In this document: positions 42,941 to 54,300 of the stretch, one piece after another
Numbering within the stretch: position 1 is the stretch's first letter
Layout: the number at the start of each line of letters is the position of its first letter
Assembly (NCBI GenBank): GCA_046329535.1
Contig: JAXLUN010000002.1
Location: forward strand, 434,001-498,000
DNA from: Bog-950 sp046329535
Lineage (GTDB): Bacteria > Bacteroidota > Bacteroidia > Chitinophagales > LD1
Direction: 5' to 3'
DNA: 64,000 nucleotides
Notes under the pieces: generated by a model
What the model was told of the DNA's origin: nothing
The model's database searches: none
Seen by the model: only the letters and a program-made list of their open reading frames with translations
Position numbers and translations under genes: made by a program

Positions 42941-45379
42941 TTAAACGGCTCTTAAAATATCTGCAAAAACTCCCGAGGCAGTTACCTCTGCACCGGCACC
43001 GGCACCCTTAATTACGAGCGGCTGTTGCGAATATCTGCGTGTATAAAACAACACCACATTGTCCTTTCCGTACAGATGATATAGGTCGTGCTCCTTGCCG
43101 ATATGCTGTAAACCAACCGATGATTTTCCGTTTTCTAACTGTGCAACAAATTTCAACTTGCAATCTTTTGCGTTCGCTTCGTCAAACAACTTTTTGAAAT
43201 GCGCTTCGTATTTCTCCAGCGCTTTATAAAAATCTGCCACGCTGCCTTTCATGCATTCTTCCGGAAGAAAAACATTGTTCGCAATGTCGCTCATTTCCAT
43301 TTTGTTTCCTGCTTCGCGCGCAAGAATCAAAATCTTGCGCATTACATCGGTGCCGCCTAAATCCAACCGCGGGTCCGGTTCGGTGTAGCCCTCATCTTGT
43401 GCCTGCCTCACTACGCTTGCAAAAGTTTTTGTTCCGTTATAATTATTGAAAACAAAATTGAGTGTGCCGCTAAGGACAGCCTGAATTTTCTGTACCTCAT
43501 CACCGCTTCGCATCAAGTCGTTCAGTGTGCCGATAACAGGAAGCCCCGCGCCAACATTGGTTTCAAACAGAAACGAAGTGTTGAACTCACGGGCAAGATT
43601 TTTCAGTTGCTCGTAGTTGCTGTAAACCGATGAGGCGGCAATTTTGTTACACGCCACCACCGAAACACTTTTTTGTAACAAGGCGGCATATACTTTCGAA
43701 ACATCTTCGTTGGCAGTAACATCTACAAAAACTGAATTGCGCAAATTCTTTTCTTGAATAAACTGCACCAGTTCATTCAATTTCATAACCGGTGCGTCTT
43801 TCAATGTATTCTCCCAATTACTTAAATCAATTCCTTCTTCATTCAGCGCAACCTGCTTGCTGTTGGCAATTGCCACTACTCGAACATTCAAACGCAAATG
43901 CTGTTGAAGGTGTTGATGTTGCTGCTTTAGCTGTTCTATTAAACGCTTGCCTACATTTCCCGCACCGGCAATAAACAGGTTCACCTGCTTGAATGCGGTT
44001 TCGAAAAATTCTTCGTGTAAAACGTTGATAGCCTTTTTTACATCAGGCGAAGTGATAACCGCAGAAATATTTTTTTCGGAAGAGCCCTGTGCAATCGCGC
44101 GAATGTTGATACCATTTTTACCTAAGGCACTAAACATTCTTCCGCTGATACCCGGATGGTTTTTCATGTTGTCGCCAACCAGCGCAACAATCGCTAATGA
44201 TTTTTCTACACTAAGCGGCTCTAATTTTTTCGTTCCAATCTCGTATTCAAATTCTGTATCAACAGCAGCTTTTGCTTTTGCGGCATTCACTTCATCAATA
44301 GCCACACATATTGAGTGCTCACTCGAACTCTGTGTAATCAGAATTACATTTATTTTTTCTTTCGATAGCGCATCGAACAAGCGCTTTGAAAATCCCGGAA
44401 TGCCAATCATGCCGCTTCCCTCCAATAACAACAGCGAAACTTTTCCGATACTTGAAATTCCGCTTACGATATTCTGGTTCGCATCACTTTTGTTTTCAAT
44501 CAGCGTTCCTTCATCATCCGGTGCAAATGTGTTTTTAATCCACAGCGGCATTCCTAAGCTCATTGCCGGTTGAATGGTTGGCGGGTAAATCACTTTCGCG
44601 CCAAAGTGCGAAAGCTCCATTGCCTCCTGATACGAAATGCGCGGAATCACTTTTACGTTTTGCACCAAACGAGGGTCGGCTGTCATCATGCCGCTTACGT
44701 CCGTCCAGATTTCGAGATTATTTGCTTTTACTGCTGCCGCAAAAATTGCAGCCGTGTAATCAGAACCACCGCGACCGAGGGTGGTAGTAACACCATTAGC
44801 ATCGCTGGCAATAAAACCGGGGAAGAGATAAAGCGAAGCCGGGTTCTCTTTTACAAACGCTGAAATTTTTTTGTTGGTGTTTTCAAAATTTACCGCAGCA
44901 AATGTGTAGTTGGAGTTTGTTTCAATTAGCTCGCGCGAGTCTTTCCATTCGTGTTTAACACCAAGCGAATTCAGCTGATGCGAAATAATAATGCTTGAAA
45001 GCAGTTCGCCAAAGCTTACAATTTTATCAAGTGTTCGATTCGATAATTCGCGCAGTAAAAAAACTCCTTCGCAAATAGCTTCAAGTTCTTTGAAGTGTTT
45101 TTTTATTTCCGCTAAAACAGTTGCTTGATTTTTTTCAGCAATTAAGTCTTTAACTGTTTGTAAGTGCCGTTGTTCTAGCGCGCTAATTTTTTCTTTGTAA
45201 GATTCGTTTCCTACGGCAGCTAACTTTCCCGCATCAATCAGCATGTCGGTTGTTCCCCCTAAGGCAGACACCACCACCATTGTTTTGTCCTTCGCCAATG
45301 CCTTCTGCACAATGGCAATTGTTTTCGTAATGTTTTCTGCATTGGCAACCGATGTGCCCCCGAACTTTAATACCTGCAT
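42941..45379 (-). CDS. thrA: Bifunctional aspartate kinase/homoserine dehydrogenase I
   Basis: The 812-residue protein joins an aspartokinase (residues 1-290, VLKFGGTSVANAENI and TLGRGGSDYTAAIFA), two ACT domains (about 310-455) and homoserine dehydrogenase (about 465-812, LFIAGAGNVGKRLIEQL, FLFETNVGAGLPVIGTLNDL, TEPDPRLDLGGTDVMRKILI). It controls entry into and a later step of threonine/methionine synthesis; threonine inhibition through the ACT domains is expected for the family. It is first in thrABC. I see no convincing leader peptide or attenuator in the 148 bp upstream. Confidence 0.96.
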   Translation of the reverse strand: MQVLKFGGTSVANAENITKTIAIVQKALAKDKTMVVVSALGGTTDMLIDAGKLAAVGNESYKEKISALEQRHLQTVKDLIAEKNQATVLAEIKKHFKELEAICEGVFLLRELSNRTLDKIVSFGELLSSIIISHQLNSLGVKHEWKDSRELIETNSNYTFAAVNFENTNKKISAFVKENPASLYLFPGFIASDANGVTTTLGRGGSDYTAAIFAAAVKANNLEIWTDVSGMMTADPRLVQNVKVIPRISYQEAMELSHFGAKVIYPPTIQPAMSLGMPLWIKNTFAPDDEGTLIENKSDANQNIVSGISSIGKVSLLLLEGSGMIGIPGFSKRLFDALSKEKINVILITQSSSEHSICVAIDEVNAAKAKAAVDTEFEYEIGTKKLEPLSVEKSLAIVALVGDNMKNHPGISGRMFSALGKNGINIRAIAQGSSEKNISAVITSPDVKKAINVLHEEFFETAFKQVNLFIAGAGNVGKRLIEQLKQQHQHLQQHLRLNVRVVAIANSKQVALNEEGIDLSNWENTLKDAPVMKLNELVQFIQEKNLRNSVFVDVTANEDVSKVYAALLQKSVSVVACNKIAASSVYSNYEQLKNLAREFNTSFLFETNVGAGLPVIGTLNDLMRSGDEVQKIQAVLSGTLNFVFNNYNGTKTFASVVRQAQDEGYTEPDPRLDLGGTDVMRKILILAREAGNKMEMSDIANNVFLPEECMKGSVADFYKALEKYEAHFKKLFDEANAKDCKLKFVAQLENGKSSVGLQHIGKEHDLYHLYGKDNVVLFYTRRYSQQPLVIKGAGAGAEVTASGVFADILRAV

Positions 45380-45527
45380 TAGTTGCTATGTTTATCTTGC
45401 GAATAAAATGGCTTTAGTCTGAATAAATAAAAAAGCACGCAACTTTATGAGCAATAGGTTTTAATGTGGCTTCTTGTAGAATAGTGTGATTTTTAACATT
45501 TTTATAATGACAAATCTTATCAATATC

Positions 45528-48500
45528 ATGACCCGAGTGTACTCCTTTGGCAAACAATTAGTTTTTACGTTGTTGCTTATCCAAGCGTTTACTCTTGCGT
45601 ACGGGCAAAACGAAATTATGAACCCGGCATATCCTGTAGGCTTATATTGGAAACTCCGTGGGAATTTAGGAACAGACACAAGCAACAATTTTCTGGGAAC
45701 ATTAGACGCGAATTATTTGAGTTTACGAACTAACAATATTCGAAGGATGACGTTAGATACTTCAGGGCGTGTAGGTATTGGAACCGTTACCCCTAAAGGT
45801 TCGCTTGAGGTGGTTGGCGTTGCCGATACCAACTTGGTTGTGGCTATTACAAATTATGGCAAGGCGAATGAGTTACATTTCAGGCGGGCACAGGGCACTA
45901 TCAGCGCACCAACAATTATTGGCATCGGTGGTTCTCTTGGACGAATTGACGGAAGGGGATATGATGGGAGTAATTTTTTAAATGCAGCACGTATAGAATT
46001 GTTGGTAGACTCTACCTCATCGCCTGGTAATATGCCGGGGCGAATAGCATTTTTAACTACTCCCACCGCAGCCTCTTTTCCGGTTGAGCGAATGCGAATA
46101 AACAGAAATGGTTTAGTGGGTATCAATGCTACTCCTGAAACATACTTAGATGTAAATGGCGATTTAGCTTTGCGCGAAGGTTCGCTTGTTTTGGTTAATG
46201 GGGCAAACAATAATCTCGTTACTGCTAACAATCCTTTTCCTGCAGGAAAAAGCTTTTTTCGTATTACCGGACCAACTTCAGACTATACAATTTCGGGATT
46301 AACCGGAGGACAAGACGGTAGAGTTCTAATTTTATTTAATGATGCTACGGATACCCTTACCGTTTTAAATTCTTCCACAGCATCTAACCCTTCAAACCGA
46401 ATACAAACAGCCGGAGGTGACATAATTGTACCTGTAAAGGGTGTAGTAGTTTTTCAATATAGCACCACTTTAAGCCGTTGGATTGTAATTTCGCTGAACA
46501 ATGGCTATCCGTCTGTTAGCGGCCCTACGGGTGCTACGGGTGCCACGGGCAGTGTGGGAGCAACTGGTCCTGCAGGGGCTACCGGGGCCGTTGGTGTAAC
46601 AGGCGCCACGGGTTCTATCGGAGCAACTGGAGTAACAGGTGCCACTGGCGCTACTGGAAGTGCCGGAGCTACGGGAGTAACTGGAGTTACAGGAGCCACT
46701 GGAATTGACGGGGCTAGTAATGCTTGGGGGTTGACCGGAAATACAGGCACCGTGGATGGAACTAATTTTATTGGTACCATTGATAACGTGCCCTTTAATG
46801 TTCGCGTAAACAATCAAAAGGCAGGTCGAATAGACAACACATTGCATAATGCTTTTTGGGGTTACAGATCAGGTGCAGGTGTTATCGGTAACTCGAATAC
46901 CATTATAGGTGATTCAGCAGGACTGAGTCTTAGCTCAGCTAGCCGTAATGTGGCCATAGGCTCTTCGGCTATGCTGGTGGCATTTAACGGCTCTAACATT
47001 ACAGACAACGTGGCTATAGGTTATAATGCCGCCCGTAAAATTGACCAAAATGCTACTCGTATTATAGCTATAGGCAGCAACGCAGTTTCCGCTCCGGCTT
47101 CCAGTAGCGATATTATAGGCATTGGAGACTCCTCTATGTATTTGGGCAGAGGTACTGATAATATAGCTATAGGACATTCCTCCATGAAAAACAATGTACT
47201 TGCGGGAAGTAATGTGGCTATTGGCAAACGGACTCTTTACAGTTTAAGTTTCGGTTCATTTTTGTACAACAGTTACAATATCGCCATTGGTGATGAGGCC
47301 CTGTATTCTACCAATTCAACAAACACTTCCAATGGTCAGCAAAATGTGGGAGTAGGTTTTAGGGCTCTCTTCTCAAATATTACCGCTAACGAAAATACGG
47401 CTATTGGATACAGAGCCATGTTCAATACCATAGGTAGCAGCAATACCGGCATGGGTCATCAATCCTTAGTTAATAATACCTCTGGTACATACAACAGTGC
47501 ATTGGGGGTAGATGCTGGCAGCACGAACACAACGGGAGCATCCAATACTTTTTTAGGATATAATGCCAATGCCCTTTCAGGAGCATTAACCAATGCAACT
47601 GCTGTAGGCGCTAACGCTTTAGTTTCACAGAGTAATGCGGTAGTACTTGGAAGCAATGCGGATGTAGGTATAGGCACTTCAACCCCTGCTCGTAAATTAC
47701 ATATAAATGGAAGCACAAGCGGTATACGTTATGGGGGAGTAGGAGCAGGAGGGGCTTTTATTAGCGCACCTTCTGCTAATACTGATAAAATAATGTTTGC
47801 CGATGCCAATGGAGATCTAAGAGCAATGCCTAACGGAACCTCCGGACAAGCCCTTATTATTAACGGTAGCGGTATACCCACCTGGACAACCGGAGCTGTA
47901 GGCGCAACAGGGGCCACCGGAGTAACGGGCGCTACTGGTGTCACTGGCGTTACAGGAGCTACTGGCAATAATGGTGCTACCGGGGCAACGGGAGCAACCG
48001 GGGCTACTGGTGCAAACGGCACTACCGGGGCAACAGGACCAGACTGGACAATTACGGGAGTTACTTACAGTAACACAGGAAGCTTAATAGTTACAACAGA
48101 CTTACCTGATGTTGACTCCTCCTCTACAAAAGCCTGGCTTACTACCGGTAATAACGGAATAAACGGCAGTTCTAACTTTATGGGAACCACTGATTTTAAA
48201 TCAGTGCGTTTTAGAAGTAACAATGTGGAGAGAATGGTATTAGATTCATTGGGCAATGTGGGCATAGGAACCACTACCCCGTCTTATCCTATCCATCTTT
48301 ACTACTCGGGTTCAAATACACAAGGGGCAGTTGCTGAAATGAGAAGCACTGCAAATTCCGGTGCTCCTGCCGGATTTCTGGCAACAGCCACAAGCTTAGG
48401 TACAGCCACCCTTTTGTATGGCGGCTATTTCCAAACGCTGAATACATCTCTTGCAGCTAGTAATTATGCTTTAGCCGCTTTTAATCCTTCTACAGGAACA

Positions 48501-51131
48501 ACCAATGTTGGTTTACGAGCATGGACAACTGGGTCAGCGGCAGGTGGCACCAACTATGGTGTGTTGGCTTATGCACAAGGGGGAAGCGTGAACAACTGGG
48601 CAGGTTATTTTGGTCAAGGTAACGGTACCGGTAAGGTTTTTATTCAAGATACTTTAGCCATTAACACTACTGCGCCTTCGCGCAGGTTTCATTTAAGCGG
48701 CACTACCAGCGGTATGCGGTATGGTGGTGTGGCTACGGGTGGAAGTTTTATAACCGCACCAACTGCTACAACCGATAAAATAATGTTTGCCGATGCCAAT
48801 GGCGATATGCGGGCTTTGGCCGCAGGTAGCACAGGTGATGTTTTGACATTAGGAGCAAGTGGTCCCGGTTGGGCATCGACCACTGGTACGGCTTGGGGTT
48901 TAACAGGCAATAGCGGAACTTCATCCAACCTTAACTTCTTAGGTACCACCGATGACCATCCTTTGGTTTTTCGGGTTAATAATAATCGCTCGGGCTACAT
49001 TGATTCGAGTTCTGTACGTGCATGGACTTACTTTGGTTTAGCCACCGGGAATATGACAGCCGCGACAGGCTCAAAAAATACAGGTTTCGGCAACCAGGTT
49101 TTAGATGTAGTTACCACTGGAGGCAACAATACCGCTATGGGTGCCAATGCTATGGGACAACTAACAACCGGAGCGACTAACGTTGCTATTGGTAGCGATG
49201 CCATTCAACAAAGCACGGATGGAAACAGAAACACAGTAGTAGGATATAGTGCTTTAAGTATTACTTCGGGCGATGATAATATTGCAATTGGCAGCGAGGC
49301 TATTGGTTTGGTGGGGACAAGCAATCGCAACGTGGCTATTGGAACAAACGCTATTGGCTTTAACTCTTCTTCTTTCGATAACGTAGCGGTAGGGCATAGC
49401 GCATTAAGTGGCGGAACTACTGCCTCTGAAAACGTGGCTATTGGTTCCGGTGCATTAGTCGGTTCAGGGAATACCGGACAAAAAAATGTGGCTGTAGGCA
49501 GGCAGGCTATGAATGGCATTACTTCAGGTAGTAACAATACAGCTATCGGATATCAGGCTGCGTTTTCCAATAGCACATCGATTAGCAATATAGCGATTGG
49601 TACAAGTGCATTACGTTCAAATACAAATCGAAGTAATTTAGTTGCCATTGGCGATTCGGCTCTATATAACAACGGCATTGGCGTTATAAACAGCTATGAT
49701 GGAACCGAAAATACGGCAGTAGGAAGCAAAAGTCTTTTTTCCAATACTACAGGTGACCGCAACACCGCCTTGGGTGCCCGTGCACTTTTTACTAATAATA
49801 CCGGAAGATTTAATACAGCAGTTGGAGAAATTTCGCTTTTCAATAACACTTCCGGAACAAGCAACACAGCTATTGGAGCAGAAGCACTTGAAAATAACAC
49901 CACGGCCATTGCAAACACAGCAATAGGGGCTAGTGCACTTAGGAGCAATACTAGTGGCGCTGAAAATACAGCCATTGGAGTAGGGGCTTTATTTGGTAAT
50001 TTGACAGGTACCCGCAATATCGGGGTCGGAGGATCGTCCCTTGGCACTAATTCAACAGGAACCGAAAATGTGGCGGTTGGGTATAATGCATTAGCCGTAA
50101 ATGTAAGCAGCAACTTTAATGTGGCTGTTGGTTCTCAGGCACTCTATTCAAACAAGGCGGCTAACAATACAGCCTTAGGTCATCATTCCTTATATTCTAA
50201 TACAACCGGGTCTAATAATACGGCCGGTGGATACGCTTCGCTGGATGCTAATACAACAGGGGTTGATAATACCGCATTTGGCATGTCTGCCTTAACCAGC
50301 AACAATGGCGGTGATTTCAACGTTGCTATGGGCTATTCTTCCCTGCGTGACAATACAGATGCGTCCCGAAACGTAGCAGTTGGAAGCTATGCTTTAGAGC
50401 TTCAGAGTTTTGCCAATGCAGGAACCGGTTATGCCACCAACAACACGGCAGTTGGGTACAGTGCTTTAATTAATAATGACCCAGCCAACATTACTGCAAA
50501 TACCAGTGGTAAAGGAAATACGGCAGTGGGAGGATTCGCCCTAAATACAAATTCAACCGGATTCTATAACACTGCCATAGGCTTCAATTCAGATGTGAGT
50601 ACAGCTACCCTTAGCAATGCCACATCCGTAGGTTACCTGGCTAGCGCAAACGCCAGTAACAAGGTGCGTCTCGGCAACACGGCCGTTACCGTAATAGAAG
50701 GGCAGCCAGCTGGTTATACCAGCACATCAGATGCACGGTTTAAAAACAATATTCGCGAGGATGTGAAAGGTCTTGATTTTATTCTCCGGTTGCGTCCGGT
50801 TACTTATAATTTTGATCGAGAAAAGTTCAGCAAATTTATAGGTGAACATGGCGATGAAAGCTATTATGAGCAACTTCGTAGCCAAAGCGAAACACGCCAA
50901 ACAGGTTTTATTGCTCAGGAAATGGATGCTGCCGTATCTGCTGCAGGATATGAAGGTTTTGACGCTGTGGTAAAACCCGATAATGAAAAGGGCACCTGGG
51001 GCATCGGGTACTCTACGTTAGTAGTGCCCTTGGTTAAGGCCGTTCAGGAACAGCAAAAAATGATTGATGATTTGAAAAAGGTGGTAGAGAAACAACAATT
51101 GCTTATTGAACAGTTATTGAAGAAACAGTAA
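45528..51131 (+). CDS. Giant S74-type fibre protein with collagen-like and YadA-head-like repeats
   Basis: From ATG 45528 the product has 1867 residues (upstream in-frame ATGs at 45486 and 45507 are possible). A signal peptide ends at LAYGQ. Domains in order: a WKLxGNxGT module, a beta-rich head, collagen-like Gly-X-Thr tract, a further module, YadA-head-like repeats (NTAIGxxAL type), a second collagen tract, more modules, and a very long YadA-like block (about 49000-50600). The C-terminus is an S74 intramolecular chaperone with the Ser-Lys dyad in SDARFKNNI (Ser codon 50727) and a coiled coil. A trimeric, self-cleaved surface fibre is likely; neither T9SS domain nor membrane anchor is visible. 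Confidence 0.85.
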   Translation: MTRVYSFGKQLVFTLLLIQAFTLAYGQNEIMNPAYPVGLYWKLRGNLGTDTSNNFLGTLDANYLSLRTNNIRRMTLDTSGRVGIGTVTPKGSLEVVGVADTNLVVAITNYGKANELHFRRAQGTISAPTIIGIGGSLGRIDGRGYDGSNFLNAARIELLVDSTSSPGNMPGRIAFLTTPTAASFPVERMRINRNGLVGINATPETYLDVNGDLALREGSLVLVNGANNNLVTANNPFPAGKSFFRITGPTSDYTISGLTGGQDGRVLILFNDATDTLTVLNSSTASNPSNRIQTAGGDIIVPVKGVVVFQYSTTLSRWIVISLNNGYPSVSGPTGATGATGSVGATGPAGATGAVGVTGATGSIGATGVTGATGATGSAGATGVTGVTGATGIDGASNAWGLTGNTGTVDGTNFIGTIDNVPFNVRVNNQKAGRIDNTLHNAFWGYRSGAGVIGNSNTIIGDSAGLSLSSASRNVAIGSSAMLVAFNGSNITDNVAIGYNAARKIDQNATRIIAIGSNAVSAPASSSDIIGIGDSSMYLGRGTDNIAIGHSSMKNNVLAGSNVAIGKRTLYSLSFGSFLYNSYNIAIGDEALYSTNSTNTSNGQQNVGVGFRALFSNITANENTAIGYRAMFNTIGSSNTGMGHQSLVNNTSGTYNSALGVDAGSTNTTGASNTFLGYNANALSGALTNATAVGANALVSQSNAVVLGSNADVGIGTSTPARKLHINGSTSGIRYGGVGAGGAFISAPSANTDKIMFADANGDLRAMPNGTSGQALIINGSGIPTWTTGAVGATGATGVTGATGVTGVTGATGNNGATGATGATGATGANGTTGATGPDWTITGVTYSNTGSLIVTTDLPDVDSSSTKAWLTTGNNGINGSSNFMGTTDFKSVRFRSNNVERMVLDSLGNVGIGTTTPSYPIHLYYSGSNTQGAVAEMRSTANSGAPAGFLATATSLGTATLLYGGYFQTLNTSLAASNYALAAFNPSTGTTNVGLRAWTTGSAAGGTNYGVLAYAQGGSVNNWAGYFGQGNGTGKVFIQDTLAINTTAPSRRFHLSGTTSGMRYGGVATGGSFITAPTATTDKIMFADANGDMRALAAGSTGDVLTLGASGPGWASTTGTAWGLTGNSGTSSNLNFLGTTDDHPLVFRVNNNRSGYIDSSSVRAWTYFGLATGNMTAATGSKNTGFGNQVLDVVTTGGNNTAMGANAMGQLTTGATNVAIGSDAIQQSTDGNRNTVVGYSALSITSGDDNIAIGSEAIGLVGTSNRNVAIGTNAIGFNSSSFDNVAVGHSALSGGTTASENVAIGSGALVGSGNTGQKNVAVGRQAMNGITSGSNNTAIGYQAAFSNSTSISNIAIGTSALRSNTNRSNLVAIGDSALYNNGIGVINSYDGTENTAVGSKSLFSNTTGDRNTALGARALFTNNTGRFNTAVGEISLFNNTSGTSNTAIGAEALENNTTAIANTAIGASALRSNTSGAENTAIGVGALFGNLTGTRNIGVGGSSLGTNSTGTENVAVGYNALAVNVSSNFNVAVGSQALYSNKAANNTALGHHSLYSNTTGSNNTAGGYASLDANTTGVDNTAFGMSALTSNNGGDFNVAMGYSSLRDNTDASRNVAVGSYALELQSFANAGTGYATNNTAVGYSALINNDPANITANTSGKGNTAVGGFALNTNSTGFYNTAIGFNSDVSTATLSNATSVGYLASANASNKVRLGNTAVTVIEGQPAGYTSTSDARFKNNIREDVKGLDFILRLRPVTYNFDREKFSKFIGEHGDESYYEQLRSQSETRQTGFIAQEMDAAVSAAGYEGFDAVVKPDNEKGTWGIGYSTLVVPLVKAVQEQQKMIDDLKKVVEKQQLLIEQLLKKQ
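46521..46715 (+). repeat. Collagen-like tract 1
   Basis: About 21 consecutive Gly-X-Y triplets, mostly GAT, GVT and GPT, encoded by degenerate 9 bp units (GGTGCTACG type). They give an uninterrupted collagen-like stalk between the head and the next module. Thr dominates the Y position, as in bacterial collagens that lack hydroxyproline. Confidence 0.9.
47892..48044 (+). repeat. Collagen-like tract 2
   Basis: About 17 Gly-X-Y triplets of the same type as tract 1, between an S74-fibre head module (ADANGDLRAMP) and the next WLTTGNNG module. Confidence 0.9.
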
Positions 51132-51358
51132 AAAGGAGTTAGGCAGATCGCCTAAGAACCTTGCATTTATAACACTTATTCCATTTCTGCCTGACATAAG
51201 AAAAAAGCCAAACGCCTGCTTATCTCGTTAAGAGCTAAACCACTACCAAAATCTCTAGTTCTAAGGAACATATTTAATACCCTGTAACCTGAGTTGACAA
51301 ATGTGCTTTTGTCTATTCGTAGGTTTTCGGATATTTATGGTTCTCAATTCCCCTGCTT

Positions 51359-54300
51359 ATGACTATGTCTATTCCTGCCAGATACTGTTTCACGGTATTG
51401 TTGTGTTTCGTTATCGTTGTTGTATCCTTCGCACAAAACGAAATTTTGAATCCTGCTTATCCGGTAGGTACCTACTGGAAATTAAAAGGCAACTTCGGCA
51501 CCGCATCACCAACCTCTGCAATAGGTTTTGCTGCAAACAACAATTTTATCGGCACCACCGATGCCACCGATTTCGTTATTGCTACAAATAATCTGGAAAG
51601 AATGAGGTTTTCCGATACCCGCCACATGATAGGTATTGGCCAGCAGAACCCGCAGTTTATGCTCGATATGACCATCAACCCCGATGCCATTTTTCCTTGC
51701 ACCTACAATGGTATTCGCATAAACAATCCGGGGTACAGCAATGCCTGCGGCAACGGAATGTTTTTAGGATTTGACAACAGCCAACTTCCCGCCACCTCTG
51801 CTACCCTCTGGAATTTTCTATCTACCGGCTATATCAAATTCGGATTAGGCCCCGTAGGCACTGCTGAAAAAATGCGACTCACCTCAAACGGACTAGGTAT
51901 TAATGTTACGAGCCCGGCAACACAACTGCACATTACAGAAAACACCGGATTGAGAAATGGAATGATGGTTTCGCAGGCAACCTCGCCCAATAATGACGGT
52001 GTAATCTTCGGGTTAGATATCAGCTCTATTAACATGAGAGATGCTTATATATGGAACTATATTGCCAATGGAGATATAAAATTCGGCACACAAAACACCG
52101 AGCGCATGCGGATTGACCTGAATGGAAATGTTGGAATTGCGACCCCTTCTCCTCAACGCATGCTGCATGTAGCAAACACCAACAGCACGGTAAGAGTAGA
52201 TGGTATTTCGAACACAGGTACATTTTCAACGGCACCCACTACAAGCAATGACCGCTTTGTTTATGCCGATGCCAATGGCGATTTAAAAGCGATGCCGCTG
52301 GGAAGTAGCGGGCAGATACTCGCTATCAATGGAAGTGGAGTGCCTAATTGGACCAACCTTTCTTCCAACAATTGGAGTATTACAGGAAATGCCAGTACTG
52401 TTGACGGCACTAACTTTATAGGCACCACCGATGATGTGCCCTTTAACATTAGAGTAAACAATCAAAAGGCCGGTCGAATAAGTGTAAACACCGGAGGTGC
52501 CCCTAAAGACCAAACCTTTTTAGGTTATATGGCGGGCTATACGGCTACCGCAAATTCGCTAACCGCTATAGGCACCTACGCGCTTCGCTATCCAACCGGA
52601 GTGGAAAACACTGCTGTTGGTGTTAATGCCTTATACGGCAATGCGGGAGGATCTACCGCTTATGCTAACACCGCATCGGGTTTTAATGCCTTGGCCAACG
52701 TAACTACCGCTTATCAGAATACCGCCATGGGCCACTATGCTATGGGAAGTAACACTACAGGAAATTTAAACAGCGCTTACGGTGCAGGAGCCATGGATGC
52801 TTTTCAAACCGGTAACAATAATACGGCCATTGGCTTTTGGGCGATGAGGGGTGGTTTTCCTGCCAGCGGTAATGAAAACGTTGCTGCCGGTTACAGGGCT
52901 GCCTATTCTATAACAAGCGGTAGTAATAACGTGGCCATAGGGGCACATGCTATGTTTGATAATACTACCGGCAATAACAACGTAGCTGTAGGGGACAGTG
53001 CTTTAACCAAATTGAAATCGGGCAACAGAAATGTGGGCGTTGGTAAAAAAGCGTTGTATAGCAATACTACTGCCGATGGAAATACCGCTGTTGGAAACAG
53101 TGCCTTAACCAGCAACAACGGCACCGGAAACACAGCGGTTGGTGACTCGGCACTGGCCGTAGTAACTTCAGGTATTCGAAACACTGCTATCGGCTCCAGA
53201 GCACTGCTTAATAATACCGGCAGCCGAAACACAGCAACCGGTGCTTTTGCGCTATACTCTAACACAAGCGGCTCCGGCTTAACGGCTGCAGGCGACTCCG
53301 CTCTTTATAAAAACACAACGGGCACCAATCAGTTAGCAGTAGGTGCAAGCGCCTTAAAAAATATGACATCCGGCAACGGAAACATTGCTATCGGTTCCCG
53401 AAGTTTGTATTCGGGTACGGCCGCTAACGGAAATATTGCCATCGGTGATTCATCGCTTTATGCCTGGACCGGTTCGGGTATTAACACAGCGGTGGGCACT
53501 TTTGCTTTAATGGGTAACACCACCGGCACGGCCAATACGGCTATTGGATACAACACCCTGAGTATTGCCTCTGCCTCTTCGTACAACAATGTTTTTGGTA
53601 ACAACGCCATGTATAATGCCACCGGCAGCTACAACTGCGCCTTTGGCGACCAATCTTTACCCATTACTACAGGTGCCGCCAATGTGGGCATGGGAAACTC
53701 CGCGTTGTATTATAACACTTCGGGGGGCGGCAATACCGCCATTGGTGAATGGGCCGGCCGCGACAATACAACGGGTAACTACAACACTTTTGTAGGAAGG
53801 TTTGCCATGCCAACCACCGGAGGCCTCGCCTATGCCACGGCTATTGGTGCTTATGCTACCGTATCAACTTCTAACAGTATTGTATTGGGCACCACTGCCC
53901 CGGCAATTAATGTAGGTATTGGCACCACCGGACCTGTATATACTCTAGATGCTACCGGAAGCAATGGCCGCACCGGCAGCTTTGTAAATACGGCAACATT
54001 CGTTGACAACATAGGCGCATATGGCTCTTGCAACAACACCCCAAATTACGGGTATGGTGGTCTGTTTAATGGCGGCTACATCGGGGTGTATTCTACTGCA
54101 ACATTGGCTGGTACAGGCACTCGTTATGGTGTTTTGGCATACGGATGGAGTGGTAGCGGGAATAACTATGGAAGTTACTTTTGGGGTTCTGGCGGAACAA
54201 ATGCCTATGGGGTGTATGCATCAGCTTCAGGCGCTACTACCTCCAATTGGGCCGGTTATTTTAGCGGTGCGGTTTTTGGCACCAGCTATACTACCTCCGA

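Noticed and set aside
45380..45527. Threonine attenuator or leader peptide upstream of thrA
   Set aside because: No Thr/Ile-rich short frame and no paired terminator/antiterminator stems were seen in this divergent gap.
46505..46847. Pro/Ala/Val-rich minus-strand frames over the collagen-like tracts
   Set aside because: They arise because Gly-X-Thr repeat DNA has few stops on the other strand; neither starts nor codon use look real.
51137..51156. TTAGGC/GCCTAA hairpin after the first S74 gene as a terminator
   Set aside because: The stem is only 6 bp and no T tract follows it on either strand.
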